Origin: Rhynchospora pubera
Lineage: Eukaryota > Streptophyta > Magnoliopsida > Poales > Cyperaceae
Direction of reading: 5' to 3'
Assembly (NCBI GenBank): GCA_028095005.1
Contig: CM051460.1
Span: 65,697,676 to 65,761,675 of the forward strand
DNA length: 64,000 bases
Part shown: positions 20,995-33,823 of the stretch, in pieces
Layout: each line of letters opens with the position of its first letter
Position numbering within the stretch: position 1 is the first letter of the stretch
Translations under genes and position numbers: made by a program
Notes under the pieces: generated by a model
The model's database searches: none
Told to the model about the DNA's origin: nothing
What the model saw: the letters and a program-made list of their open reading frames with translations, nothing else

Positions 20995-21135
20995 CCGTTT
21001 GGATGGTGTGGGAATAAGAAGAATAAGAAAAGAAGTATTGGGAAGTGTGTAACTTTGTGAAGAGTTTAGCTTGTTTATAATAAATTTAGGAGTAGAAAAA
21101 AGCTATTTCCTTATTTCTAGGTCCATCCAAACACA
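20995..21135. mobile_element. Tourist/PIF-like MITE, diverged copy A
   Basis: The ends read CGTTTGGATGG and CCATCCAAACAC. The interior GAAGTATTGGGAAGTGTGTA and AACTTTGTGAAGAGTTT matches, in reverse orientation, the MITE at 51263-51419. The terminal bases are diverged and no target duplication is certain. Confidence 0.65.
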
Positions 21136-21836
21136 GCTAGAGAATTGCTAGTGTCCTATATATAGCATTTAAAAACGTAAAAACGATCGTATTAAACGGA
21201 GCCCATCTGTCCAATATATTGAACTCTAGCATTTCTCATTCTTAAATGTTCCCACTCTTTTCACCTCGAAGGCCAGCAGAAAGATATACGTCGTCCCAAA
21301 AAATTAGCACGCATTTTAGTTAACGGCAGTTTTTTTTTTTAAAAAAAATAAATTGAGGGTCAAACTTTAATGTCCGTAATAGAGCTCCGGTCGGATTTTT
21401 AATCTACAATCCCGCATGATCTGGTTCTCAAAATCATTTTGCAAAATCTTTCTTTCTGCAATTCTCAATTGCAGACATTTCAAAATTAAGCACCTCAGTT
21501 TACCAATCTCAGACAAAAAATTATGAACAAAAGATATCGAGGACACGATTGCAAAATTAGAAACAGACCGACGGGTTGGGCTTCCTCGCTTTCGATACCG
21601 GTTAGACTGAAAGGGGGTGTTTGTTTCGTGCATAATAAGTTATGCCGCACTTATGCAACCGAACACCCATTACATAAGGTTGTACAGGGGTGCATACTTA
21701 TGATATTTAAAAAAGTTGCATAACTTATGTATCAGATTCTTCTCATCTAATATAATATTTGTATCCTTCAATTAATTTTCATCGGCTCTCAATGTCCTGC
21801 ACTAATATAGTTCATAATAATTATTTTTAAAATATA

Positions 21837-21845
21837 TTATTATTA

Positions 21846-21892
<47 letters not shown>

Positions 21893-21893
21893 G
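21837..21893. repeat. (TTA)n microsatellite
   Basis: Nearly pure TTA/ATT repeats over about 55 bases, in the middle of AT-rich DNA. Confidence 0.9.
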
Positions 21894-23525
21894 CATGAAA
21901 GAAGGAGTATGATTTGTTTTATTATAATAAGAATATTGTAATAAAAATTATAATAATAAAACCATTAATTATTTTATTATCATAATATTATTATTACAAT
22001 ATTATTTGTTTTTATTACTTATTTTATTACTCATATTATTACTATTACACAAGCTTTTAAATTTCGATTTTTTCGGTATGACGATCCAGATTCCCATGTT
22101 ATTTTGGTGTTGTTTCGATGTTATAACGGCGATATAACAGTGTATTGTTTTTTTTCAAAGTTTGATACACATCAATTCTATAACTATCAATTTATTTATT
22201 TATACATCTCCAATACTCCATACAAATAGCATACGACCATACCAAATTCAATATACTGTAGTGTACTAATATTGAGTAGTAGTAGCAGCTTGTACCAATT
22301 TAACAATAATTCAATATTGAATACACAATTTAACAACAGTAGCAATAACAGCTTGTTATTTCGTCGAAATAACTGAAATAACGCGTTATATCGCCGAAAT
22401 AACTAAAATAACGCGTTACGTCATTTTCTCAATTAAGACTGTAACGTTCATGCAGTTTGACACAAAATACCGCTATTTCTATTATTTCGCCGTTATTTAG
22501 AAGCTTACTATTACATAATAATTATTTTTTATAATAATATTATTATTATTACTTATTTATTATACAATTAATTATTGTTGCAATATTATTACAACATTCT
22601 TCTTTTTATTACTTATTTTATTATTCTTATTATTAGTATTAAATAGTAATAATTACGTCAGATTTCAATCGTCTAATATGAAATAGACGGTTCAAGTATG
22701 TATTGCATACTAATTACTAAATATGCATTGTCCTTTACTAAATAAAATAACTCAAATTCAAAGGTATTTTAGTCTTTCGACATGAATATATGCATGCATT
22801 AAGTTACTCTTCCTTATAATTTTGTATCATTTTTATAAACTTTCATGCACTAATAAAATTGCGAATTCCTTTATAATTAAAAACCTAATGGCATTTGTGA
22901 AATTACGAAGATTCAATTTTTATGAGATTCAGACAACTATTTAAAATATTTTATAAGTCTATAATTATGAAATTATATATCACTAAATTCTTTATATATC
23001 TGTAAGTACATAAATTTTCATAGGCAAATGATTTTTTTAAGACCTCCAAACAATTAAAAAAACAAACCTCTCATGCAAATTAAATTTTATGAGATTAATA
23101 AAATTATTTAAAATATTTTATAATTCTATAATTAAAAACTTTTATATCCCTGAATCTTTCATATTTTTCTATAAGCATGTATATAAATTTTCATAGCCAA
23201 ATAAATTTTTAAATGCACCTAAATAATTTGAAAATGAAAGTATATTTAATCTGAAATTCATAAATAGAGGACCCAATGATCCACGAAATGGACATATGTG
23301 AATCGCTGATATACTGACATCAAGATACGGTAGAAAATCTCCTTTCATTTGCATTTGAATGTTTATGTATGTCTTCACAAATAAACATATGGGGCAATAT
23401 TTTATCTACAAGAAACTTTTGACTGAAAATTCAATATCATATATCAAATATTAAAATTAATTAATATGATAATCATATCATGTAATTTTCTCTCAACACA
23501 TGTACGACTGCGCGCAAAGTAAAAC

Positions 23526-23786
23526 TCAAGCACAGTGACAAACAAACTCCTGAGGACCATTGCCGAGATCGATCGTGTCGTTATTTTGTTTCGCTTCAGC
23601 ACTCGCCTCAACAAGGACGCATTTTACTTTGCATGGACCAAGAGGAGTCTTATTGTCAGCTACTGGTACTTGGACCTTCGTCTCTTTTAAGGAAAGAGAC
23701 CTGGCAGTGGTACCGGCTCTTGTGGGAGAGAGCAATGCGAAAGAAATTACTAGAAGAAGGATAACAATGCCCACAGTCCTTGCCAT
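23526..23786 (-). CDS. Small secreted cysteine-containing peptide, 86 aa
   Basis: Intact single-exon frame. Residues 1-24 form a signal peptide (MARTVGIVILLLVISF, then ALLSPTRA). The remaining 62 residues would be secreted. There are four cysteines, C52, C56, C83 and C85, in a CX3C and CXC pattern that could give two disulfides, and the C-terminal end GNGPQEFVCHCA is conserved in the broken paralogue. The number of cysteines is too low for classic defensins or thionins. I do not recognise the family; an apoplastic signalling or defence peptide is possible but not shown. The tandem arrangement with the copy at 15.8-20.3 kb, including the promoter block, indicates a local duplication. Confidence 0.75.
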   Translation of the reverse strand: MARTVGIVILLLVISFALLSPTRAGTTARSLSLKETKVQVPVADNKTPLGPCKVKCVLVEASAEAKQNNDTIDLGNGPQEFVCHCA

Positions 23787-25178
23787 TTCTTAATTACAAG
23801 GATATATATATTATAGTGAGTAAATTGTTTTCACAATAGGAAGGAAGGAAAGACTATATATTATGACAAAATATAGTACGTGGGTTATTGTATAGTATAA
23901 TATGTAATAAATAGGTTTCTTTGCTTTTGGGTGAACTCCTGGAGATGGTATTTATAGCATGCGTTTGCTTTTGTGTGCAGTATATTTTGTTACCTAATAG
24001 TATTTAATTCAGATTACATGGATTTAATCAACAGCAAGTTTTCTTGATGCGTCCAACTTTTTGTTTCCATTCTTTTTAAAATAAAGATATATATGCATAA
24101 TAATGTTCTTTGTTATCTGACTAACTTCGACGCTCTTGTATTAATTATAGGAGAAGATCTCTTCTATTTCTGGACAATTTAATGAACTCTTTTTTTATCA
24201 AAAAAATTTGAAGAAAATTATTATTGTTTTTCAACAAAAATTCTATGGTGTCTACAAGCTTGTTTCTTACCCTGTCCTCTTAATTATCATCTTTTGCTAA
24301 CCTCGGTCTCAGTTCATAATATTTTTACGTTTAATTTAAAGTTTTTATAGTTTTAAAACATGCAATTGTCATTAGTATTGAACGTTAGATTGACCAAGAT
24401 CAACATTATAAATTCGACAATTAAATTTTATCTTTTAGAAAGGAACTTATGGGTTTTTTTTTCTGGGTGGATTACAACCCTCCTCAACATTTAAAGCTAC
24501 TTGCATAGAATAAAGTGTTATTTTTTTATTTAATAAGCATTAATTAATCCAAAGGGACCTACTTATAATGAACAAACGTGACAAACCTTTATTGAAAGAC
24601 TTTTCCTCTCGTTTTCACCTCCATTTCCAAGTGTTATTTTACAATAAATAAACGTTACAAACAATTCTTAAATGGTGTTTCTTCTTTACAAACCATTAAT
24701 AAATAATAATACCAATCGTAGGCAAGCTTACAGAATTTTTCATGATGTAAGTTTTTCTAGTCATCATTTAATAGACATTTAATTATTAATTTGCAAGTCG
24801 CCGAGCCTATTTTCACTGTGACTTCGATATCATTCTAGCTATAGATAAAACATTGAACTTCTACTCATTTTTTGAGTATTTAAAATTGAGGAGGGTTTTA
24901 GTGCCACAAATATCTCGTTATAATTCCCCCAATTACTGCTGTTGTTTTTCCTCGGTGACTTGCAGAGAAACACCACGAAAAAATACACCAAAAATGATTT
25001 AACAATTATTATCCAAATCTTCCCATCTTTGTTAATGTTATAGGGGATAGGGACAGGGGAGAGACTCACTTAATTAACATCGATAAGTTGCTTATTTCTT
25101 TTTTTCTCCCTCTCTCAACGCGTCTCTTTGTACTTTCTCAGCATTGAATTCGTTTTAAAATAGGAAATACCTCACCAT
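23787..25178. other. Upstream region of the peptide gene and AT-rich intergenic DNA
   Basis: The first 200-400 bases match the region above the disrupted paralogue (AAAATATAGTACGTGGGT at about 23871; TAATAGGTTTCTTT; GAGATGGTAT), so the duplicated unit reaches several hundred bases upstream. The rest holds no recognisable gene. Confidence 0.55.
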
Positions 25179-25313
25179 GGGTGCGTTTGGATCGTTGGAA
25201 GAAAGAAGAAGAAGAAGAAGGAAGAAGAAGAAAAAAAATTATAAACAATCCAAACTCTTCACAAAGTAACACACTTCCCAATACTTCTTCCCACTTCTTC
25301 CCTTCTTCCCACC
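25179..25313. mobile_element. Tourist/PIF-like MITE, truncated copy B
   Basis: It starts GGGTGCGTTTGGATCG and matches the complete copy at 51263-51419 through the GAAGAAG tract and AATACTTCTTC blocks. The right terminal repeat (ATCCAAACGCACCC) is missing. It lies about 450 bp beyond the 3' end of the DCD-Kelch gene. Confidence 0.75.
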
Positions 25314-25756
25314 TTAGTGCATTGTTGTTTAGTCTGTGGAAGAGAGGGCGAAGCAATTATAATTGAATACATGGAAGCCTCAATTTTCCAAATTTATGCT
25401 TCATTTCGTACATTCTTACTCGTTTCCCTGCATGGAAAATTAGTAGAAGAAAATTGGTATTTAGCAATTTATCCTGTCCTCTTTGGCGAGGTTCGAGTCA
25501 TTATGTGTCTTTATTGATTCAGTCATTTTTTTTTTTAGTTCGGTAATATAAATTGGTAGAAATTTCAGGATGTACCAAAATAAAGCGAATAGTGAATAAT
25601 TAGTATTATACTAGTGCCTCAAAACAGTCTACTAAATATGAATTATTCCTGTTTTTTTTCCTTTTTTTGTGTGCAAAGATTACTAATTCTTTTTTTTCTA
25701 TAGAAAAAGAAAACATAGGATAAAAAAAAAAAGAAACAGGGCCAGTGGTCATGGAT

Positions 25757-28700
25757 TTAGAGTGCAATTGCAGAGCAACATCTCCTCCCCATGGCTTTGA
25801 GTCCAGTGTTGGTCCAGCCAGAGCCATCTCGGTAGCACTCGACCTAATTCTCAGGCAAACGAAGAAAATATTAGAGCAATTTTCTGGGCTAAAAGATTAG
25901 AATTTTGTTCTTATATCAAGATCATTCCACACATCCCTTCCCCATCCCCAACAAAACAAACTCTCCCAGTATAAGGAGAATGATGAAATATAAACACAAA
26001 ACATTTTAATGAATCCATAGGAAATAGAATAATGACAAAGGAGATGTAAAAACATACAGTATCCAAGATGAGATCGTTGTCAGTGATGACCCCACCAATT
26101 GCATACAAGGAAGTACCGACCACTGCAGTGGCCAGATAGCCACGGGCACATTTCATCGGCTCCTCCATCACCCACCTCATCATTCTCGGGTCATATATCT
26201 CTACAGATGAGATAGCCGTCTCCCCATCATAACCTCCTACTGCATAACTAAAAGGACAAACATAAATATCACTGATCAATTATTCAGCAGTTTGAAAGTA
26301 ATTGTTCTATGATCGGTTAATTGCTGTATTTCACACTGGAATCACACTACTTTTTCCATCCCATTATTTATTGTGTCAAACCCTCAAAACACAACAACAT
26401 TGGTAATTTTTATATGGTGCCGAATTATTATCTCTAAAAGTTAGCACTTCTTTCCATATTCCATCAATCAAATAGATATTCCAAAAGGAACATTTTGATG
26501 AAATTTCATTAATTATCTATGACAGTTTGTCTCTGTGTGTGTGTAATTGTTAGTTAGAGAGAGACGCTCACAGTTTGTCATTTAGCACAGCAAGAGAGTG
26601 GCAACCCCTTATTGTTTTCATGTCTGGAATCTTCTTCCAATATGGTTCCCTCATGTCAAGTCTCTCTCCTGTGCTGAAGTATTAATAACATAGATCAAAA
26701 TCCAACTATTATAACAGCAGCCATAAAATAAATACATGTTGCCAGAACAGTATCACAAGAAGGAACATCACCTCAAATACTTGGTGCCATCATATCCACC
26801 AACAGCATATATTGCACCATTGAGTGCCGCAGCGCCAAATGTAGACCTCTAAAATATCATAACAGAAAATATATATTTGCATAAAGTTAACAAGATCAAA
26901 AAGAATGTTACTGTGACTTGCAGATTTAAGCTCAAACATGTGAGTGAATAAACATTTGAATGAATCCTCCAGAAAACATAATACCTTTTAATGTGCCTTC
27001 AGAAAATAGTAAAATCTCAATTTTCCTCTAAATTTTGAAATGTATTGTTTATACAAGACTCAAATGCCATCTTCATTATTTGGTACTATTTTTCACTTTT
27101 ACCTTTCACAATTATGAGTTAACAATGAGGAGAAGTGGTTTGGAAAACTCTCAAAGAGAAAGAGAATCAGAGGAATATATGAAAAATTTATAATGTTTTA
27201 TGATGATTTTCTATGTTTTATTTGGTTGTGTATTATACATTTCATTTTGAGTGGGTACATATTCTTGATTTTGGCAAAGTATAACAATAATGTGGTCATC
27301 ACCTGTTCAAGCATAGGAATATAATCGATCCACTTTCCAAGAAGAGGATCAAGCATGTCAACCTTGGAGAAATAATCACTAAAGTTCTTCCCACCTAGCA
27401 CGTAAATCTTTCCATCTACAGAGACCCCAGAGTGGCATCCCTTCTCACAGGTAAGGGATGGTTGCAGTGTCCACTCATCTTTTGTCCGGTCATAACATTC
27501 AACTGGAAAAAAAATTATGTATATTTATATATAAGTATTTTGAGCAAAGCACAAATTCCTTTTACAGAAGAAAAAAATAAGGACCAATTTAATATAGGAC
27601 CAGAAGTACAAAAGAAATAAAGATAACCTTAATATACAGGAAATATAACTTATGTCCAGAAAAAGGAGAACCACATACACCCTAACAGAATATGAAAAAA
27701 ATATATATTCTTTATGAATTTTGTCTTCTCCATACTATGCTTCTGAGATGCCGAAGGAAATTTATCTTCGTTTAATTTGTTTTGAAGAAATTGTCTTCGT
27801 TTAATGAAAGAAGCAAAAAGTTAATTTACTTTGCTTCTTCAAAAAGTTATCATAAAGGCTACGTTGGTGAGCTTCCAACATTACATCAGAATACTCGTTG
27901 ACTGAACATATATGAAATTTTGAACTTTGTACTGGTGAATCATTCACCAAAATCTTATCCAAAATAAACCATTTTACCCAAAATGAAGGTCCTACAGACG
28001 ACCTGGTGCAGCCAGCATGACCTGGATGCCAGGAATGACTCAAATTTTTTAACACAACAGAGAAGAATCCCAAAACAAATAACCCTACATCATAAACTGA
28101 TAAAATACATGGATACCAGATACCTGAAATCCAACTGAAATCCACAAAGCATGAACCTAATGTGACCGGACCGGACACACAGATAGGCCCTCATAAAAAT
28201 AATTGTTCCTAAACATAACACCATGCTTCCTTTTCTTTCTGCATTTTCCTTGGTTCAATTGAAATAAAGGCATCCTAAAAGTAGCAAGAACAGCTTACCA
28301 GTGTCAAACCAACTGCCATCATAGCCACCAGCCACATAAATTATCCCATCTAAAGCAGCCACTGCTACATAGCTCTTTGGACTGCTCATTGACCTGAGTG
28401 GTGTCAGCACATCCAAGGATGGTGAGAATGAGTCAAAGTCTGGTAAGAATTTAGTGCCATTGTTTCCCCCCACTAAATAAATGACGTTATCTGAGCCCAG
28501 ACACTGCTCGACGAATACTTGAAGTGGGCAGCAGTTGTCACCATCATTGGATGTGCAAGAAGAAGCTGCTTGAGTGTAAGAAGCTGCTGGAGGGTCAGGA
28601 GTGCAAGAAGAAGCATTGACTCTAGTCTCCTTATACGGGACCTTAGGCTTGAGATTTTGTTGTGTGATTGCTCCATTGTTTCTCTCAGCCGTGCAGTCAA

Positions 28701-31286
28701 TCGAGCTGACTCTACCTGGATTAGAACATGGTTCTGACTTGTAATAACTAATACCCTAAGAAATATAATAATGAACATAACAAGAACATTTTTATGTGCA
28801 CCCCTACAAAACAAGAAGTATCTTACATACCCTGCAAAACAACAAATCCCTTCAATTTCTAAAGGGTACAATCCAAAGCTAGCCAAAACCTCTGGATGAG
28901 TGAGAATTGCAGCTTTTTTATTCTTCACAGAATATAATTTTCAAGTATAAATGCATTTTACCACCAAACCCCCGACAATTAAAATACACTCCACTAGCTA
29001 TTTTGTCGTCTCCATTCCAATTTTCTGGCTCTACCTCTGCAATGTTTATAAGTGTCTATCTCATAGGTTATCAAGTACCGAAACAACTTTTGTTTATGTT
29101 TCAACTTTTATGTTAAAGCAAAGAAATTTGAACTGGTTTAGAGGATATTTGTTACATCTGTCTTCTAGATGCAGCGATGATATATGTTAGTACTTTTGGA
29201 GTGCATACAAGATATATATATTTTTGCAAGGGTGCACATGAGATTGTCCTAAGTCCTAACCATAAGTAATATGAATAAAAAAAGTTTGCTGACAAGGGGA
29301 ACCTGTTTGCTCTCCAAATCAGTAATGTGTTTTCTGAGCTCCCAGATTGTTTGTAGTAACTAAACAAAGTGGCAAGAAAAATATCTTATTACCAGAAACA
29401 TATAATTGATACTTTTAACTTGAAATGCGCATAACCACATAACCAAAAAAAAAAATAGAAATTGATAACAGGAGGAAAGAAAAAACCTCATGACGTGCAG
29501 AAATGCCATTTTCATATGAACCCAATCCACCAACCAAACAAGTACTCTCTCTGGAAGTAGAAGCCTCTACCAGTCCCACTCCTCTAGAGCTAGATGGGTC
29601 CCTTCTCTGACAACTTGCTGCCATTTTTCTCACAGTTACCAACACGCTCCCTTTCTCTCTTTTGTCTTCCCAGGTATCACCATTTGAGGAACTCTCATTT
29701 GAATTAAAGTTTGAATTTGAACTTCCACTTTCTGCCAAAACCTCCCAGTCAGAAATTGTTTCCTCATCCGATTGGCGCAGCTCCACGTCCTTCGCTTCAT
29801 CCCTTTTTTCATGTCTACTATTTTGGGGTTTTTTTGTGGCCTCTCTAAGTGAAAAGATGGCAGGTGGTGGCCTCAAATTGATTGGGTTTTGAGAGGGCTT
29901 GAATAAGGCTGTCAAACTCCTTGTCTGAGCATGATCGAGTTCAAAGAAGAACTTCAAAGGATCATAATAATTGTCAAAAATAACCCTTTTGTATTCAGCT
30001 TCTTCAAGTGGGTGGCATGAGGACTTGATACGAATTGCTACCTTTGTAAAACAAAGAAGAAAAACATAAATAAATCAGAGCATACAGATCAACATTACCC
30101 CATCATGTACAATAACTGAAAATGCCAGTATCATCACAATATGTTTCATAAAGTAATTAGTTACTTCAGAATTTATTTTTAACATAGATAATTGAAGATG
30201 GTTCAAATTTCTCACCTTTCTTGCGCCTATATGGTCTCTATTTTTAGACAAATTAAAAGAAAAAGAAAATGAAATGACTAAAACCACTAATGATGTGTAT
30301 CATGTTATCTACATTTGGCTAAAAGATTGCAACATTTGGCTTCAATATTTATGGCATCATGACAGCATAAAACATCATAAGAAAATTATCCGCATTATTC
30401 ATATTTACAAACTTCTTGCAGCCTATGGAAATGAAACCTAAATGCACATCCACTAACTTGCATGTTGAGAGTGATATGAAATATATGTATCAGATGCAAG
30501 AGCCTTATTTTGTAATTGAGCTTTAAATTTTTTTTTTTTTAAAGTTCTTTTCAAAAGGATGCATTTGGATCCTAATCTACATCAATATTCACTTTTAATT
30601 ATAGCGGGTAGAGTTCTAATAAAAGAGGTCTATCTTACTTGCGCAGGAAATGGTGTTTTCTCAGAGCCACCATCTGTCCATGCATAGGGGTTGATATTAA
30701 GTTGGCCAGGTCCCGCAGCCACATACAATCCATACATTTTTCTGTCTATATAGTTAAATAGAAACAGGGGCAGACCCTCTTCTATGTTTCTTACATAATT
30801 AATATGGTTTGAAGGTAATCCTGTAAAAAAATAAAAACTAATTAACATTATACTTACAGAATGAATTGTTTTGACAGAAAATAGGGGTGTAGCCCCTATC
30901 TTATAATTAATTTTACAATGGACCCCCCCCCCCCCCCACCAGAAAAAAAAAACATATATTGCTTTCAGTGAGAATAATGCATATCACTTGAAAGAAAGAC
31001 AGTGTAAGGATGACAACACTCACAGGTAATAACAAACCCAACCCAAAATAAAGCAGGAAATAATCCTGGATAAATTAAACATTAATTCAGTACTGACTGA
31101 TGGAATCATGGTCCTCATCAATTTAGAATTATCAAATCTGAGGAGTGAAATTGCATAGTTACCAAAGAGTTGGTTTACATGGCACTCAGCAATGGTAGCA
31201 TGTGTGCAACCAAATATCACTCCCCCTAAATCACACTTGCGCAAACTTCTGATCGGATCAGAAAGACTCATTTCCCCAGGGTTCAT
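25757..31286 (-). CDS. DCD-domain Kelch-repeat protein, with an apparent frameshift
   Basis: Ten coding exons: 31286-31163, 30820-30639, 30041-29487, 29359-29303, 28715-28299, 27502-27303, 26848-26772, 26673-26572, 26247-26058, 25843-25757. All introns are GT-AG. Exons 1-3 encode a DCD (development and cell death) domain: LGGVIFGCTHATIAECHVNQ, then LFNYIDRKMYGLYVAAGPGQ, ending near YYDPLKFFFELDHAQT. A Ser/Asn-rich linker and coiled coil (WELRKHITDLESKQ) follow. Then come Kelch repeats with GG motifs (YLVGGNNG, YVAGGYDG, YVLGGKN, YAVGGYDG, YAVGGYDG, YAIGG) forming a beta-propeller. The family is plant-specific and linked to stress and cell-death responses, with unknown biochemistry. All phases agree except in 28715-28299, where the coiled-coil frame and the Kelch frame differ by one missing base near 28615-28630. 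Either the gene is broken or the assembly has an error. Confidence 0.85.
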
Positions 31287-32025
31287 TGTTTTGTGTCTTT
31301 TTGCATAATAAGTTCCATCCCTGAGCTGAGAACAAAAAGGAAAATTAGCAAATCAGTAAAATAAATCCAGGGCAATGCAGCAGCCAATAGAAATAAGCTG
31401 ACACTTGGATAAGGGAAATTTGTACATTTGACCTTAGGAATCAGGATAATCTTGGATGCAAAAGAAATACCATGCATTGGCGCAAAATAAAATATATATA
31501 TATATATATTGCACATATGAGCGAACCCCTCCCTCACATATATTTTTTGTAAAAATATTAAGGACATGAGCACAATTTTACAAGTTTTGAGGTAAAAATG
31601 AAATGAATCCGTGGAAACAGAAGCATATACTGTTTATTCTTATTTTTATAGTAACATAAATGAAAGGATGTGTCATTGTGGAAGTGTGGTATATAAACAG
31701 ATATATTATCCTAACAATTTAACCTGTAATTAATTGTTCAAAAGAAAATTTACTTTTCGAAACATACTTGTAGAGGAAGGCAAAACAATGAAAGAGCAAA
31801 TAAGTGTCAGAATGGCTATTAGTAAATGAAAATAAAGCTAATAAAAACAATTTTACGAGAAAGAATAACATAAATTAAACAACAAAAAAAGGGAAAAACG
31901 ATTCGAGTACCCAAAATCTAGCTGTGCATTATTTCTATTGATCAATATATCAAAACCGAAGAAAAGAAAAGATAAAAAAAAAAAAGTACATCGCAACCCC
32001 ACATACATGCAAAACGACTTACACT

Positions 32026-32230
32026 GTACCTGGAAATGGAGATTGCACCCGGAGCAGCAATTTCTTGGTTTGAGATGAAATCCGAACGGAGAAAATGGTG
32101 TTTTTGTTTCTATAAAGAAGAGGGGAGAGAGAGAGATCGCCAGCTGGCGATCCTGCGAGAGAGAGAGAGAGGAGTGAGCTTTTACAGTGGCTTTCTTAAC
32201 AAGGTGCAGGCGATCATTTTAGATGTGTGA
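32026..32230 (-). other. Probable 5'UTR exon of the DCD-Kelch gene
   Basis: On the minus strand a CT-rich leader (GA repeats on the plus strand at 32129-32172) ends in a good donor, ACAGT followed by GTAAGTCG, at about 32024-32032. The first coding exon has an acceptor (TTCTCAGCTCAG) at about 31320. The intron would therefore be about 0.7 kb. The transcript start is not defined. Confidence 0.5.
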
Positions 32231-32302
32231 TTCTTGCAATTTTTGTTTATTACCCTTCTGAAATTTATAAATTTCATTTTATGTGCGAACGCCTTTTAAG
32301 CG

Positions 32303-32737
32303 GGATTCACATCCTCTCCAGCCGCATAAAACGGCTGGACCGTGCAGCCAACTAAATTTTTTTTAATATTTAAAAATTTTAATATCTAAATATTGAATTC
32401 AAATCGTTGATCTTGTTCAATTTTATAAACGATGCGTTTTTATGTAAGTTTTTTGAAATTTGGAGTCAATTTGATACTAAATCAAGTGGTTAATAAATGA
32501 ACGAATATGATTAACTAGCACTGATTAATTCTAATACGTTCATAATTTGGTCACTTGATCTAGTATCAAATCAACTCCGAAATTTATAAAACTTATATGA
32601 AAATGCATCGTCCATAAAATTGAACAACATCAATGGTTTGGATTCAGTATTTGAATTTAAAATTTTTTAAATATTTAAAAAAATATAGTTGGCTGCACGG
32701 TCCAGTCGTATGAAGCGGCTGGAGAGGATGTGATCCC
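32303..32737. mobile_element. Long-inverted-repeat MITE
   Basis: The two halves are near mirror images for about 200 bases each. The ends read GGATTCACATCCTCTCC and GGAGAGGATGTGATCC, followed inward by AGCCGC and GGCTGCACGGTCC blocks. The flanking sequence TTTTAAGCG is duplicated (32294-32302 and 32738-32746); 8 or 9 bases can be counted, so Mutator-like or hAT assignment depends on the exact end. Non-coding. Confidence 0.85.
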
Positions 32738-32746
32738 TTTTAAGCG

Positions 32747-33823
32747 TACTTGAACAAGACGAAAAATATGGTTTTTTTATTTTTAAAATTTTGCTTTGCA
32801 ATTTGCAGAAATGGGATGTGTGGATGCTGAGATATTTTCGTAAGGTTAAATAATATTTTAGTTTCTTCTGCGAGTAGAAATGAAATAATTTTTTTTTATC
32901 TTGTACATGAGATGGAATGAATTATGTTAAACCCGATGGTTTAAATAGCGGATAGCAAATTTATAACGGACAACCTCAAGTCATAATGAATTGTGGATAG
33001 CGGCTATTTAGCGATCGCTATAGGATCATATACATTATATACATTTTTTAGTTAAAAATTAAATATCTTATTAAATTATATACATAATTTAATAGTTTAA
33101 TTTAATATATGCAATTTGTATATGCAAAATTATATGCGGTTCATATATGCAGATACCATATGCAATTCATATATGCAGACATTATATGTCAAAGATATGT
33201 TCGTAATACTAATTATATATCAACAAATAAAAAATTACGTAGTTATATTTCACTAAGATACCACTAAATGCATTTATATATTATTAATTTTTACTCATTT
33301 AGACACAATAAGAAATAAAACGTTAAAAATAGATATTTTTTTAAGTAGTATTATTGTATGCTAATAACTACAGCCATAACGGCACTTTTATTTTAGCAAC
33401 ATAACGGTCTACCAAGTCATACTACTATAGCGACGCTATTGTGATCATCGCGGCCACTATTTAAATCATTGGTTAAACCTTTTTAGTAACACGTTTTATG
33501 TTTTCTTTTCATTATGTTCCAGTCAACGAAATAGAAAAGTCTTTCATTTATGTTCTGTTTCGTCAAACGAAATAATTTTATGTTTCATTTTCTGTTTTGT
33601 CCTTTATTTTCGATTGATTTCATCACATTTTCGTATTTCATTTCGTTTCGTTCCGATAATGTTTACAACTTTCAATTTCATTTTTGTTCTGTTTCAGAAA
33701 CGAAACTCATTTTTCCTTTCGCTTTCTGTTCTGTTTTGACGAAACAGAACGAAAACGTGCGAAACGACACAGTATTAACAGCCCTAATCACACTTACATC
33801 CCTTCTTACAAAATTAAACCCCC
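32747..33823. other. Intergenic stretch, probably old repeat DNA
   Basis: No gene. Around 33110-33190 short ATATGCA(AT/GA) motifs recur, and at 33490-33770 TTTCGTTTCG/ACGAAAC motifs recur in both orientations, suggesting degraded transposon sequence. Confidence 0.45.

Larger units (their letters stand above)
20421..23525. other. AT-rich repeat-dense intergenic stretch
   Basis: No gene is supported. Contents: a T tract at 20766-20784, a small MITE at 20995-21135, a possible GGGTGTTTG/CGAACACCC Tourist-like end pair at 21617-21660, a long (TTA)n microsatellite, and further TTA/TAA-rich DNA to about 22640. Around 22370-22500 the motif TAACGCGTTA and CGCCG/TTATTT blocks recur, suggesting an old repeat. 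From 22800 to 23240 the motif AAAATATTTTATAA is repeated within AT-rich sequence. Confidence 0.5.

Noticed and set aside
28560..28640. A micro-intron that would reconcile the two frames of the DCD-Kelch exon
   Set aside because: The possible GT-AG intervals are only about 34-52 bases, shorter than normal plant introns, and the sequence codes sensibly in the Kelch frame. A missing base is simpler.
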